Origin: Carex sylvatica
Lineage: Eukaryota; Streptophyta; Magnoliopsida; Poales; Cyperaceae
Direction: 5' to 3'
Length of the DNA: 30,870 nt
Assembly: GCA_964058845.1 (NCBI GenBank)
Contig: CAXKVR010000659.1
Coordinates: forward strand, 1 to 30,870
This document shows positions 18,943 to 28,601 of the stretch, in pieces (position 1 is the first letter of the stretch; each line of letters starts with the position of its first letter). The position numbers and the translations under genes are program-made. The notes beneath the pieces are model-generated. The model was given only the letters and a program-made list of their open reading frames with translations. It did not search any database and had not been told where the DNA came from.

Positions 18943-20106
18943 CTAAGAACTATTCAGGAAAGAAGACACAACTGCCATTTCCTTCACAGCCTTGTCACTC
19001 TTAAGCTGGTACAAGAAATAGACATGATCTTCTCCTTTGGTCTCATACATCTCCACCTCTCCTTTCCATCCACTCTCATTCAATTCTTTCACATATGCCT
19101 TTCCCCTCTCTTCAAACGTATCGAGCTCTGACAACGTCACCAACACGCGCTCACATGACAAGTTCTCCCACACGGACGGAGACCCTATCGGGTTAACTAG
19201 CGGGTTGTCAATACTGTATGTGCCGTTGCATATAAACTCCCATGTCACCTCCATCGTATGCCTTACAACCGGGTCTTTGGTTTCATTACCGATCGGTTTC
19301 GAGCCCCAGAAGTATGGGTTTAGTAATGCTAATCCTGTTGCATTCGCCCCATCCATTACAGCGATATTATGTGCTATATTTCCACCGGCACTGTCGCCGG
19401 CTAGAAACAAACGGTTCAAATCGCCGTATGTGGATAACCATTTTTCTGGTCCAGAAATAGAATTTGAAATGGTCCATTTATATGCCTCGAATGAGTCGTT
19501 ATATGCAACCGGGAGCCAGTGCTCCGGTGCGCGTCGGTAATTCACCGACACTGCCACAACACTTGCATTGGCAACTAATGTGTTTAGATAATCATGATAG
19601 GTAGGAGAGAAAGGCGATTCGATAACAAATGCGCCGCCATGAAAAAAAACAAGGATTGGGAATTTTTCCTTCTTTGTGGTGTTGAGTTTCGGTAAGTAAA
19701 GCCGTGCACCAAGGCCGGTGGTAGAATTGATAACTACATCTTTGGAGTTTACCCCAGTGGTGGTGTCTAATCCCGCAATAACGATTTTTGTGCCGCTTAG
19801 CCGTTCGACACGGCCATTCTTGTAAAGACGGAGGTAAGGGGAGAAATCAAATTGAACTGTGGTGTTTGGATCAATTGGGGTAGGTATAATAGCATGAGGT
19901 GGCGGTGGAGGTTGTGGTGATTGAGGAGCGGCTGCGTTCGGGTGGTGGTGCGAGTGGCGTAATTGCGTAACTAATATCAAAATAAGAGCAGCAGGAATGA
20001 GAGCAGAGATTAGGAGCTTGCCAAGGAAAGGGATAGAGGAGAGCAGCTCTGAGAGCTTGTTTCTTCCCAATTTAATTTCATGTGGTAGCTGTTGAGTGTT
20101 GACCAT
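18943..20106 (-). CDS. Membrane-anchored carboxylesterase (CXE family), 387 aa
   Basis: Single-exon CXE with a complete triad: oxyanion HGGA (156-159), GDSAGG (237-242, nucleophile Ser239), Asp329 in SELDTFEERG, and His361 in EDHVYF. It is about 70-80 residues longer than the neighbouring CXEs because of an N-terminal extension: a polar start, a hydrophobic segment at about 27-48 (LLISALIPAALILILV), then a His- and Pro-rich linker (52-78) before the hydrolase domain. I infer a type II membrane protein with the enzyme on the luminal or outer side. Eleven N-X-S/T sequons in the catalytic part (N81, 127, 142, 180, 203, 255, 274, 294, 315, 343, 385) support this; the two cytosolic-type paralogues have none. 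The ATG at 20106 is chosen because it is in strong plant context (CCACCATGG). The frame stays open upstream but has no earlier ATG nearby. Substrate unknown. Confidence 0.95.
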   Translation of the reverse strand: MVNTQQLPHEIKLGRNKLSELLSSIPFLGKLLISALIPAALILILVTQLRHSHHHPNAAAPQSPQPPPPPHAIIPTPIDPNTTVQFDFSPYLRLYKNGRVERLSGTKIVIAGLDTTTGVNSKDVVINSTTGLGARLYLPKLNTTKKEKFPILVFFHGGAFVIESPFSPTYHDYLNTLVANASVVAVSVNYRRAPEHWLPVAYNDSFEAYKWTISNSISGPEKWLSTYGDLNRLFLAGDSAGGNIAHNIAVMDGANATGLALLNPYFWGSKPIGNETKDPVVRHTMEVTWEFICNGTYSIDNPLVNPIGSPSVWENLSCERVLVTLSELDTFEERGKAYVKELNESGWKGEVEMYETKGEDHVYFLYQLKSDKAVKEMAVVSSFLNSS

Positions 20107-21825
20107 GGTGGAATGATTAGAAATTAAAATTGGGAAGAATAACAATTGGGAAGGTTGTGAGAATACTAGATTTGAGTCTGATTAATTTGGAGGAAGAAAG
20201 TAGAGAAACATATGATAGAGACATCTGACTTTAACCACTAATAATCAAACCAATACTAGACTGCTTTTGTGGGATTTTTTCTTTATGGTCCAAAAAATTT
20301 GAATTAGGTGGGGAAATTGATGGTAACCTAGCCTAGAGAGCATGTTACAATTCAAGGGAGATCCAACAAACCGCAATCACACGTGTATTAGAAAACAAGA
20401 GAACTTTTGGATTCCACTAGCAAATGATTGTACGTTTCATGTTCAAATTTAGATCATAATTTCATCATAAATAATTTTTGATTACAACATATCAGTAAAA
20501 TATATCCAAGTTACCTTGTACACACTCAAAGTTGTGGTAGTTTTAAAAGAACTCTTTCTGGCATACTGTTACAGGAATGGCTGAAATGTTGCATGTGATT
20601 AGCAATCTCTCTTTTACTCATATTAATGATAATAAAAGTAAGAGAAGAAATACGAATGAAAAATTTACTATTAAATCCCTGCATAAGTTTTTGAATTTAG
20701 AGGTGTCAAAACTGGTAAGAACTTGACCTGGTGAAAATTGCCTAATATTTCTTCTAAAATTAAAATATTTCTGTGGTCACTGTCAAAAAATTAAAATTCT
20801 TATCAAACAAAACTTATCCAAAGACAAAGACAGGCCTTGCCAGTTGCCATTTTTGTAGGCCCATCAAAGATGTTTCACATTTAATCTTGACGTCTCCATA
20901 TGTTAGTAAAGTTTGGTTTTGGATGGAAAAACTATCAGGACAATTTTACTAATTGGTCCTCCATTTACGACATAATTAACTTTCTAATGATTTTGAATGG
21001 TACTCATAAAACAGCCTTCTTTTTAGTTGTTAGTGTTGTATGTTGAACTATATGGAAAGAGAGAAATAATATTTGCTTGTTCTGAAAAACTGAATAGGGA
21101 ATGTAAAAGAGAAGGTGAGGCATGCAACTGAATACTGATGCACGGGTGCCAGAAAACCTGATGAAGATTAGTCAAATTAATTAGGATAATGATGTTTTGT
21201 GATAATAGCTCTCATTGTGTGTAGTTTTATTTGATTACTATGCATCTTTTGTGGTTGTGTTTGGCTGTTGTTTCTAGATGCCGATGGATTAACTGTAGGG
21301 TTAAGTATGATAACGACTATCCTATGCTGCAGTGTGGGTAGCAATTCCTCCCGTTGGGACGGGTGATGATTTAGACAGAGCAGTTTTTACTTCATGCAGC
21401 ACACGGACAATAGATTCAAATCACTGCTACATATGACTAGTGCGCTGCAAGGATCAAAAACTACTCTGTCAAAATGATTACCCTGTTGGGACCAAGTAGA
21501 AGTGTAGAAGTAATCAAAAGCTAATGTAAGTTTCTGCTAATGAAAAGGGTAATGGAAATTTTTTTTTTTTTTTCCAAAAAATATAAAAATGTCTAGTTAC
21601 CAAATAACAAGAATTGATTGCTAAAGTGAAGGTTGAATAAATTGATCACTAAAAATTAATCAACATATAAATTTACAAATAATTTCCATAGTTATCATTC
21701 TCATAGCAAACATTTTTTTTTTCTCAAATTATATTTATATGGATCTTGTTTGAAGAAAAAAATCACTCATACGGTAAAAGCAATCTTTAAAATTAGGAAA
21801 TATAGATAATCAATCACTAAAACTT
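20107..21825. other. Upstream/intergenic region
   Basis: It contains the promoter of the minus-strand CXE, but no clear TATA box could be picked. Otherwise no gene, TIR or LTR was recognised. A T-run lies near 21560. Confidence 0.4.
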
Positions 21826-22037
21826 GATCTCCATCTCCTGCAATGCCTTATTCAATTGCACCTTCACCGGAAAAATACCGATGCTCATTTCCTTCTTTCC
21901 TTCTGGCACGTGCAACTCGGGGTAACCGTGCCATACTGCTATGCTTTCTTCTTCAACCCTTCGACACATACGCCTTCTCCGCCCAGCGGGGAAGGCATAT
22001 GTGATCCTTCTTGGCCGCTGTCACTAGCACCCGTTTT
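21826..22037 (-). pseudogene. C-terminal relic of a carboxylesterase gene
   Basis: Read on the minus strand from 22037: KRVLVTAAKKD, a gap, then EKAYV. These match the CERVLVTLSELD ... GKAYV segment of the intact CXE next door, i.e. the region of the catalytic Asp. After a 2-base shift (TATGTGTCGAAGGG, where YVEG is expected) it continues EGLKKKA and a stop. In another frame comes WHGYPELHVPEGKK, then NKALQEMEI, corresponding to the GWKGEVEMYETKG and C-terminal helix. At least two frameshifts and one stop are present, and the N-terminal two thirds are absent. It is a remnant of another cluster member, in the same orientation as the gene at 18943-20106. Confidence 0.78.
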
Positions 22038-22103
22038 CAAATAGATAATTTTTTTTCTTCTGAAAAAGTAACTAGTTTGCTACATGTTTCTTTAAATGAA
22101 ACA

Positions 22104-23259
22104 GAAACTGTTGAGGAATTATAAAGGCTAAATAATTATGCCTTATCTAGAGGTCAAACAATTACATCTCATCTAGAGGTCAAACACTTACATTCCGGAA
22201 AAGAATAAACAATCTTCATCTTAACCTAAAGCCGTTCTATGTCAAAGAGACCAAAAATATAAACTTAAGTGCGGAATATAATATCTGATTCCATGTTGTT
22301 TGCCATGGAATCCCTAATTCGTTGTAGGAGCGGCAACCGTCTCCGTGAGCGCGAGATAAGACTTTAGATAGCTTTTCCTTTCACGCCTTTTTGGTTGGAT
22401 TATAGATTAGGTCTTCCAAAGCAACAAGATCGCCCTTGAGAAATCCTCTCCAATTTCCTTATGGATATCTCCTCTCAATTCTTTAATGGTGGAAGAGAAA
22501 AAGAAGGCCCCCAAAATTTTGTATAGAATAACCTCTATAAGAATTCTGAGTTGAGTTAGTTATCTTGTGCCTTGGGGACCCATCTATTTGTAGCATTACA
22601 CATCAGACAGCGCAAGTGCGAGTGGCTCACCCGCACTGGATCGAGACGTGTCCTAACAACCGCCTTAAATTACATTCCATAAATAGCCTATATCCTGAGT
22701 GCGTCAGTACTCAGATTCAGTGCGGGTCATCCACCCGCATTGTGCTAAAACTGAAATCTGAAAATTGCCCAAGTACTCAGTGCGGGTCAGTCCACCCGCA
22801 TTGAGTCCCAGTGCATCCGCACTGAGTCCCAGTGCATCCGCACTGAGTCCCAGTGCATCCGCACTAGGCTTGGACTTTTGCTCTGTCTGAACTTTCAGAA
22901 AATCGTCCAACTCCTGAGTGCGTCCGTATTAGGCTCAGATTTTTTCCTGTGTTACCCTGACGTTCACAGAAATTGGCTAAGTACTGAGTGCGTCCACACT
23001 CAGATCCAGTGCGGGTGAGCCACCCGCACTAGACCCCAAAAAGCAGTTTTCTGTATTTGCAAATTTCAGAATCAGACCATTAATGATTTGATCTTTGCCT
23101 AAATTGTTCTACACACTTATGGACCACATCCTATTGAATACATAGATTGTTTAATCTCTTAATTTGATCACTTTAATTATGACAACCATATTTTGACAGT
23201 ATACAATTCATAATTATATTACATATATGCTTAACGTTGAATTAAGATCCAACAGAAAC
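22104..23259. mobile_element. Solo LTR, 1146 bp
   Basis: The LTR at 22109-23254 begins TGTTGAGGAAT and ends AAGATCCAACA, with a perfect TGTTG/CAACA terminal repeat. It is flanked on both sides by GAAAC (22104-22108, 23255-23259), a 5-bp target duplication. There is no internal domain or second LTR, so this is the product of LTR-LTR recombination. The TGTTGxxGA...TCCAACA ends are usual for Ty1/copia; that superfamily call is an inference. The interior has an array of GTGCGGGT palindromes (22604-23031). Confidence 0.9.
22604..23031. repeat. Array of AGTGCGGGTG/CACCCGCACT palindromes inside the LTR
   Basis: A perfect 10-bp inverted repeat with a 3-base loop lies at 23008-23030. Variants lie at about 22612-22640, 22718-22741 and 22779-22802. 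Between them is a 21-bp direct repeat (CCCAGTGCATCCGCACTGAGT) in three tandem copies from about 22806 to 22866. Confidence 0.85.
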
Positions 23260-23754
23260 ACCTAACACAAGTTTGCTACATTGGAATATTCACAATAAAA
23301 GGAAAAAAAAAAAGTAAGATCACATTGAAAGAACCCAAATTTCTAGCCCAAATCAATAGTTCTCAATTATATTTGTAGGTCCAGTTCAGCCTTTGTCAAG
23401 GCCCTGATCTGCCATATTAAACTTTTGAATTGAAATCCAAAAACATGGTACAGAAATGTGAGACGAAAACTTCGCTAATTCAAATTTTCCGAACACATGA
23501 CTTCAAACCCAATGGAGAATTGAAAAATAAAAAAAACAGCTAACACTAGCTAGTATGCTTTTTTTAAGGTTAACACTAACTACCATGTTATATCAATTGT
23601 AAACCTCTAAGAGCATAACACTTGAGCCACTTGCTACAATTGAGTTGGGACAGAATCAGATTCCTACATACATAAGCTGTTAAAAATAATGTCAAAGATA
23701 AAAAAAGAAAAAAAAAATAAAGAAAAAGACAGCATTGCGAGGAGCTCCTTAAAA
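23260..23754. other. Upstream region of the 317-aa CXE gene
   Basis: No gene recognised. AT-rich with A-runs near 23300 and 23700; it contains the presumed promoter. Confidence 0.4.
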
Positions 23755-23762
23755 TATATAAA
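23755..23762 (+). promoter_or_regulatory. TATA box of the 317-aa CXE gene
   Basis: TATATAAA lies 108 bp upstream of the ATG at 23863. A CT-rich leader (TTAATCTCTCTCTGTCATCTC) precedes the start codon. Confidence 0.6.
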
Positions 23763-23862
23763 AAAAATTAAATATATACAAGTTGTGATGTTCACATTAT
23801 TTTTAATTATCCTTCACCAAGCAATTTCAACCAGGCCAAATTAATCTCTCTCTGTCATCTCT

Positions 23863-24816
23863 ATGAATCTTGACATGGAGCTGGAATATGAATTCCCTGG
23901 TGTCTTGCGTCATTACAAAAACGGTCAGACCGAGCGCTTCGACGGCACCATAGTTGCTCCAGCCACCATTGACCCCGCCACTGGTGTAAAATCAAAAGAT
24001 CTTGTCATTGATGAATCCACCGGCTTATCTGTCCGTCTCTACCTACCCGCTGGGACACACTCAAATAACAAACTGCCAATTCTTTTTTTCATCCACGGTG
24101 GAGCTTTTATGATCCATACAGCCGGTTCTCCAGTTTACCACAACTTGGTCAACTGCTTAGTTGGCAATGCTAAAGCCATTGCTGTTTCCGTAACCTACCG
24201 CCTTGCACCAGAGCATCCGGTACCAGTAGCATATGAAGATACATGGGATGCGCTAAAATGGGTCATTTCAAGTTGCAAATCAGGTGCCGAACCATGGCTT
24301 AGCAAACACGGTGACCTGGATCGCATAATCTTGGCAGGAGATAGTGCCGGTGCCAACATAGCACATTATATAGCTGTGATGTTTGACAAGGATCTATTCG
24401 AAGATTTTCCGAAAATAAAAGGGTTATTGCTCATGAATCCTTATTTCTGGGGCAAGGATCCAATTGAATGCGAAGCACTAGAACCCGATTTCAGGCTTTG
24501 GTTGGATCAGACATGGCATTTTATTTGTGCAGGAAAATTTGGGCTTGACCATCCATTTCTGAACCCAATGGCAGCATCCGCAGAGGAATGGATGAAGCCA
24601 AGATGCGATCAAGTGATGGTGACAGTGACGGAGAATGACATGTTTCGGGAAAGGGGGAGGGCATATGTGGAGAGATTAGAAAGCAATGGATGGAAAGGAG
24701 AGGTAGAGATGTATGAGACTTATGGGGAAAGGCATGTGTACTTCTTAGCAAAGCCGAAATGCGAGAAGGCCATCAGAGAGATCGAGGCAATGGCTGCCTT
24801 CATTAACCGGAAGTGA
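23863..24816 (+). CDS. Carboxylesterase (CXE family), 317 aa, canonical triad
   Basis: Intact single-exon plant CXE of typical length. The alpha/beta-hydrolase fold is shown by the oxyanion motif HGGA (78-81), YRLAPEHPVP (112-121), GDSAGAN (159-165, nucleophile Ser161), Asp259 in ENDMFRERG and His291 in ERHVYF. No signal peptide, membrane segment or N-glycosylation sequon, so probably cytosolic. Among the neighbours it is most like the catalytic domain of the membrane-anchored CXE (NPYFWG, SNGWKGEVEMYET shared). The closest dead relative is the relic at 25915-26130 (LLLMNPFF). A TATA box and CT-rich leader precede the start. Family members include esterases and the related 2-hydroxyisoflavanone dehydratases and tuliposide-converting enzymes; the Ser nucleophile fits an esterase or transesterase. 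Substrate not predictable. Confidence 0.96.
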   Translation: MNLDMELEYEFPGVLRHYKNGQTERFDGTIVAPATIDPATGVKSKDLVIDESTGLSVRLYLPAGTHSNNKLPILFFIHGGAFMIHTAGSPVYHNLVNCLVGNAKAIAVSVTYRLAPEHPVPVAYEDTWDALKWVISSCKSGAEPWLSKHGDLDRIILAGDSAGANIAHYIAVMFDKDLFEDFPKIKGLLLMNPYFWGKDPIECEALEPDFRLWLDQTWHFICAGKFGLDHPFLNPMAASAEEWMKPRCDQVMVTVTENDMFRERGRAYVERLESNGWKGEVEMYETYGERHVYFLAKPKCEKAIREIEAMAAFINRK

Positions 24817-25284
24817 GCAAATAAGAATTTGGAATTTTTTTCTTTTTTTTGGGTGAAAAATAAGAATTTGGTTATTGGGGCAGCATTATGTAATTGCCAA
24901 AAGTGGCCAATGCTCAAATGATTATCAGATTTGTAAATCTGGCTAAATTAAGTCAATGTTCTTTTGCAATTGTAGGAATTGTTGTCCAGATTCTCTTTTT
25001 CTTAACAAACAAATATACTTCTTCTCTCGCATGCGTATCCTCTGCATTACCTCAAAAGGGAATCTCTTCTGAGTTTATGAATCTTAACCATTTGATTTTA
25101 AACAGAGTCAATCTGGTTCTTATTTATAACTTGGGGACCTTTAATATTAGAACAGATCTAATTTGCACAAATTTTAAAACAGATCAGATTATTAAAATTC
25201 ATTAACTCATCAGAATATTCTTAGAAGAAAAACAAAAACAAAAGTCAAATATTTCGAGATCAACAATGTCTCATTATCGATAAG
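24817..25284. other. 3' flank of the 317-aa CXE gene
   Basis: No gene supported. Open stretches here show no family motif. Confidence 0.4.
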
Positions 25285-25400
25285 TCAATTACTCAGAGAA
25301 ATGTACCTATACGCAACCATCGCTTCAATCTCTTTGGTGACCTTCTCGTCATCGATTTTAGTCCACAACTCCCGCTTTCGCATCTTCCCATGCTTCCAAA
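25285..25400 (-). pseudogene. Possible C-terminal end of a decayed carboxylesterase
   Basis: On the minus strand the frame ending at 25285 reads DDEKVTKEIEAMVAY and stops soon after. This resembles the C-terminal helix of the 317-aa CXE (CEKAIREIEAMAAF). The preceding residues (RELWTK) are only weakly similar. It probably belongs with the relic at 25915-26130, about 500 bp upstream on the same strand, with unrelated sequence between. The match is short, so this call is tentative. Confidence 0.42.
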
Positions 25401-25914
25401 ATTTATTTTTACCATTACGAAAAACGCAAATAACTACAAAATCTGAGAAATTTTATTTTTAACATGACTGCAACGTAAAATTGTGAACAAAAATTGAGTG
25501 TCCGTAATTTACATTGCAGACATTATTTTCTTTTCAATCAACTTTAACCAAAAAGTAGTTGTCGACTTGTCGTTGAGTTGAGTGGAAATGTGCTGCAGCG
25601 TGAGTAAAAAAAAAAGTAGTAGGTGTCCCTATCTGCCATTTGTCGTTGTAACTGTGTCAAATTTGAAATTTACATGAATTCATAGTTAAATGGTTTATCT
25701 TTTTTTTTTTTGAATGGCAAATTTAAAAATTTCAGCCCATACCAGTACTGTAAATAACGGTATGCGCTTGTCGGACGGAAAGAGTACCAATAAGCGATTA
25801 ATCATAAATAATTGAAAATAATCGACCGATTAGTTGAGAAAATTCGTGACGGTTTGATCACCGCCAATAACTAATTAGCCAATTAATCGGTCTAAACAAA
25901 CATTTTTTTTGCAA

Positions 25915-26130
25915 CACTGGCCCATACATCCTACCCAAATATTTTGACATATGCTCTCCTTCTCTCTGCATCCAAATCCTACTCTGCTATAGTTACCATC
26001 ACTATCCGATTTCTTATGTTCAATAGGATATTTCCAACAGAAGAAGGGGTTCATCAGCAACAACACATTTATTTTGAGCTCAACCTTTGAAACCTTCAAA
26101 TAATTTCCCTGGCAGTGTGGTTATCAAGCA
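25915..26130 (-). pseudogene. Carboxylesterase relic with internal deletion
   Basis: The minus strand encodes KLFEGFK (after which one extra base shifts the frame), then VELKINVLLLMNPFFCWKYP. This corresponds to DLFEDFPKIKGLLLMNPYFW of the 317-aa CXE. Shortly after, in another frame, MVTIAE, a stop, DLDAERRRAYV matches MVTVTENDMFRERGRAYV. The roughly 45 residues between these parts in an intact CXE are deleted. Frameshifts and stops show it is dead. It is the third non-functional member in the window. A likely continuation of its C-terminus is at 25285-25400. Confidence 0.75.
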
Positions 26131-26373
26131 AAGTATAAAATCATTATCAGCATTCCATATTCTTCATTTCAAGTATAAGAATCAGTTTATTGAGCCATTG
26201 CACGGAGATTCTATGTGTTACGCGTAGCATATTAGCATTTTTCTTATTAAAAATTAATATCATCTTTCCCTTGGCCAGCCAACGAATATTGACCTCAGAT
26301 GGGATTGGTACTAATTCTGATCGAACAGTCTGGATCTAAACCAAATTATTTTGTTATCTCATAGGATTCCTAT

Positions 26374-26760
26374 TAGGGGTAAAAACGGTATGGAGATAGT
26401 ATCGGATCCATATTTTATTCCAACTCTAAATTGTAAATGTAAATATTTAATATTCGAATATCTATGTGGATATAAATATCGAAAAAATTTGTGTTTCAAT
26501 TATATGTATTAAAATAGTAAATATATACTATATATTTTAATATATATTATTTAAAAATTATTTATTCATTGTTATAATTAGATAAATATTATAAATTTTA
26601 GTAATTTTTAATAATATTATTATATTATTTTAATAAAAAATATCCAATCCGATCCGATTCATCATTTAATATTCTATCTGTATTTAAAAAATTAAAAAAT
26701 ATATAAATATAGTTTTACCACCATCCGTTTCGTATCCGCTCCGCTTTCCGTGATTTTCAT
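26374..26760. mobile_element. hAT-like fragment
   Basis: Starts TAGGGGTAAAAACGGTATGG, a hAT-style terminus. GGATCC/ATCCGATCCGATTC and CGTATCCGCTCCGC words follow on both sides of a very AT-rich centre. The mirrored right end (CGTTTTTACCCCTA) is missing or decayed, and no 8-bp duplication was found. Confidence 0.45.
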
Positions 26761-27815
26761 TATTATTTGCATCTCGCATTCCTTTATTGAAAAAGCGTAC
26801 CCCGAATTATAAATTTAGATGTATCCATTGCTAATTTGGGCTTTACAGGAAGATCACATCGATTTGACTGTGTGGAGACCATATTATGAATTTTGGCATT
26901 TTGCGTGGAATAAGCGAATTGTTTAATTTGCTGGACCCGGTATACGAGCCGCTGAGAGAGAGAAAGTGTTTTGTGGGCACCCATTCGTTGGTCCAGGACC
27001 AGGAGTGACCAGGCATATTTTTTGTTATGGAGGAAATGAAATGAAATGCTGACATATTAATTATCACAATATAAACATGTGTACAACCAAATCATAATTT
27101 TGTTGTAGAGATATGATTAGCTAGGATCAAAAACAGAATTAGAAAAGCTGGATGAATAAGTCTAATGTAATTTTAATTTATGAGAGAGATTATTAGTGTT
27201 AAATTTTATTAAAATTAAATACAAAAATTTATTTATGGGAGGTACTTGGCAATTTTTCTCGTATAATGTTCCGCTCCTGACTGGAATTGTGCACAAAGTA
27301 ATGCAATTTGTGTGATACAAAATGAATTTTGTATGAAAACTTTTAGTACTTCTAATATATATTCATTTCTTTCATTGTAATCTTTCAAGTTACAAAATTA
27401 TAAAAAATATATTTCTTAATATTATAAAATATAAATACATGATATTAAGTATAATTTAGTTCTTTCTACAATTAGATATTGGGAATATCAAATGACTAAT
27501 ATTATATTTGGTTTAAATCGTTTCTTATGTACTTGATAAGACAACTATGAGGAGGAGGTATTGTGCCGGATAGTTTTAAGTTAACAATGAATTATTTGTA
27601 TTTTAATATGTAAATAATAAGTTGATTTTTTCAGGTTTCTTTTCCTGTTTTAAGGTTTTTAAAAGCTTTTCTGTATTAGAATTTAGTTAACAATTAGGAG
27701 CTGAGCTTTTAGAATAGATAGTTTTAAATTAATATTAAATTATTATTTATAAACATTTATATTTTTTTGGGTTTGAATGCACATTGGTGATATTAGAATA
27801 TATATCTTTTTGTAC
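26761..27815. other. AT-rich intergenic region
   Basis: No supported gene. The block at about 26820-27010 is less AT-rich (GGACCCGGTATACGAGCCGC) but has no recognisable coding sequence or repeat. Confidence 0.35.
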
Positions 27816-27960
27816 AACATCTGATCGAACTTTTCAACTTCTCTAGTGTTATTTTTAAAATCTTGCAACATCTGATTGAACTTTTCAATTCTCTAGTGTT
27901 CTTTTTAAAATCTTGCAAAATCTGATCGAACTTTTCAACTTCGATGCAGTGTTCTTTTTT
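27816..27960. repeat. ~50-bp tandem repeat, three copies
   Basis: Units at 27816-27866, 27867-27916 and 27917-about 27960 share ATCTGATCGAACTTTTCAA and GTGTTNTTTTTAAAATCTTGC. The last unit runs straight into the putative splice acceptor at 27961-27962, and its end differs. Confidence 0.88.
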
Positions 27961-27962
27961 AG

Positions 27963-28377
27963 TGTTATCGTGGGAGGATCGCTGGCTACGGGAATCTGGA
28001 CTTCTTATTACGAGAGAAAATTGTCCTCTTTGCTTCAGAAACAGATCCAGCACCAGAGTACAAAGATAAACATGAAACCAGAGGTAAACATATCCTATCC
28101 ATCAGCCTCATCAGTAGCGCCGGACACGGCGGTCTACACAGCACCTTCGGCCACGGCGGCCTATCCGTCACCGCCAGCTACAGCAGTCCCTCCAGCAGCC
28201 CCAGCAGTAGCGCCGGGCACGGCGTTCTACACAGCACCTCCGGCCACGGCGGCCTATCCGTCACCGCCAGCTACAGCAGTCCCTCCGGCGACGGCAGCCG
28301 CGCCGGCCATGCCTGCCCCACCTGATCGGAGGACCTGGTGGTGGCCATGGGGCCATTCAAGGCACAACAAATCTTGA
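27963..28377 (+). CDS. Possible terminal exon of a Pro/Ala-repeat protein, unknown function
   Basis: An open frame follows a good 3' splice-site sequence (GTTCTTTTTTAG, 27951-27962) and runs to TGA at 28375. It encodes a short hydrophobic stretch (VIVGGSLATGIW), a basic/Gln-rich part (YYERKLSSLLQKQIQHQ), then two copies of a 31-residue Pro/Ala/Thr repeat, and ends RRTWWWPWGHSRHNKS. The first in-frame ATG is only at 28072, so it is either a last exon whose upstream exons I cannot find, a shorter protein from 28072, or a non-gene. The codons are far more GC-rich than the flanks, and the repeat unit is 93 bp (a multiple of 3), which favour coding. No family was recognised; the repeats loosely recall Pro-rich cell-wall proteins, without a signal peptide. 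Confidence 0.35.
28114..28299. repeat. 93-bp direct repeat, two copies, in frame
   Basis: Units 28114-28206 and 28207-28299, e.g. GCCTATCCGTCACCGCCAGC at the same offset in both. The copies differ at a few bases. A partial third unit may follow. Confidence 0.9.
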
Positions 28378-28601
28378 GTTGATCCATTTCTTGATCATTT
28401 TTTAAATTTTAGAAACTTGTTCCTTGTCTGACGTAGTGATGCATGTAGCTTGCTCGCGAATTTTGAAATAATGTTTCGTTCTTGATCATTTTTGGATTCA
28501 AATTGCCTCTTGTCTGAAGTGAAGTGGGTTTATATAAATTCTTTGATCATTCTTGCATGTCTGTAATTTTTATTTTTTGTTTTGGTATCTTTCATGACCC
28601 C

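Noticed and set aside
20107..20145. Extension of the membrane-anchored CXE by 13 residues upstream of 20106
   Set aside because: The upstream codon is TTG, not ATG, while the ATG at 20106 is in near-ideal plant context (CCACCATGG).
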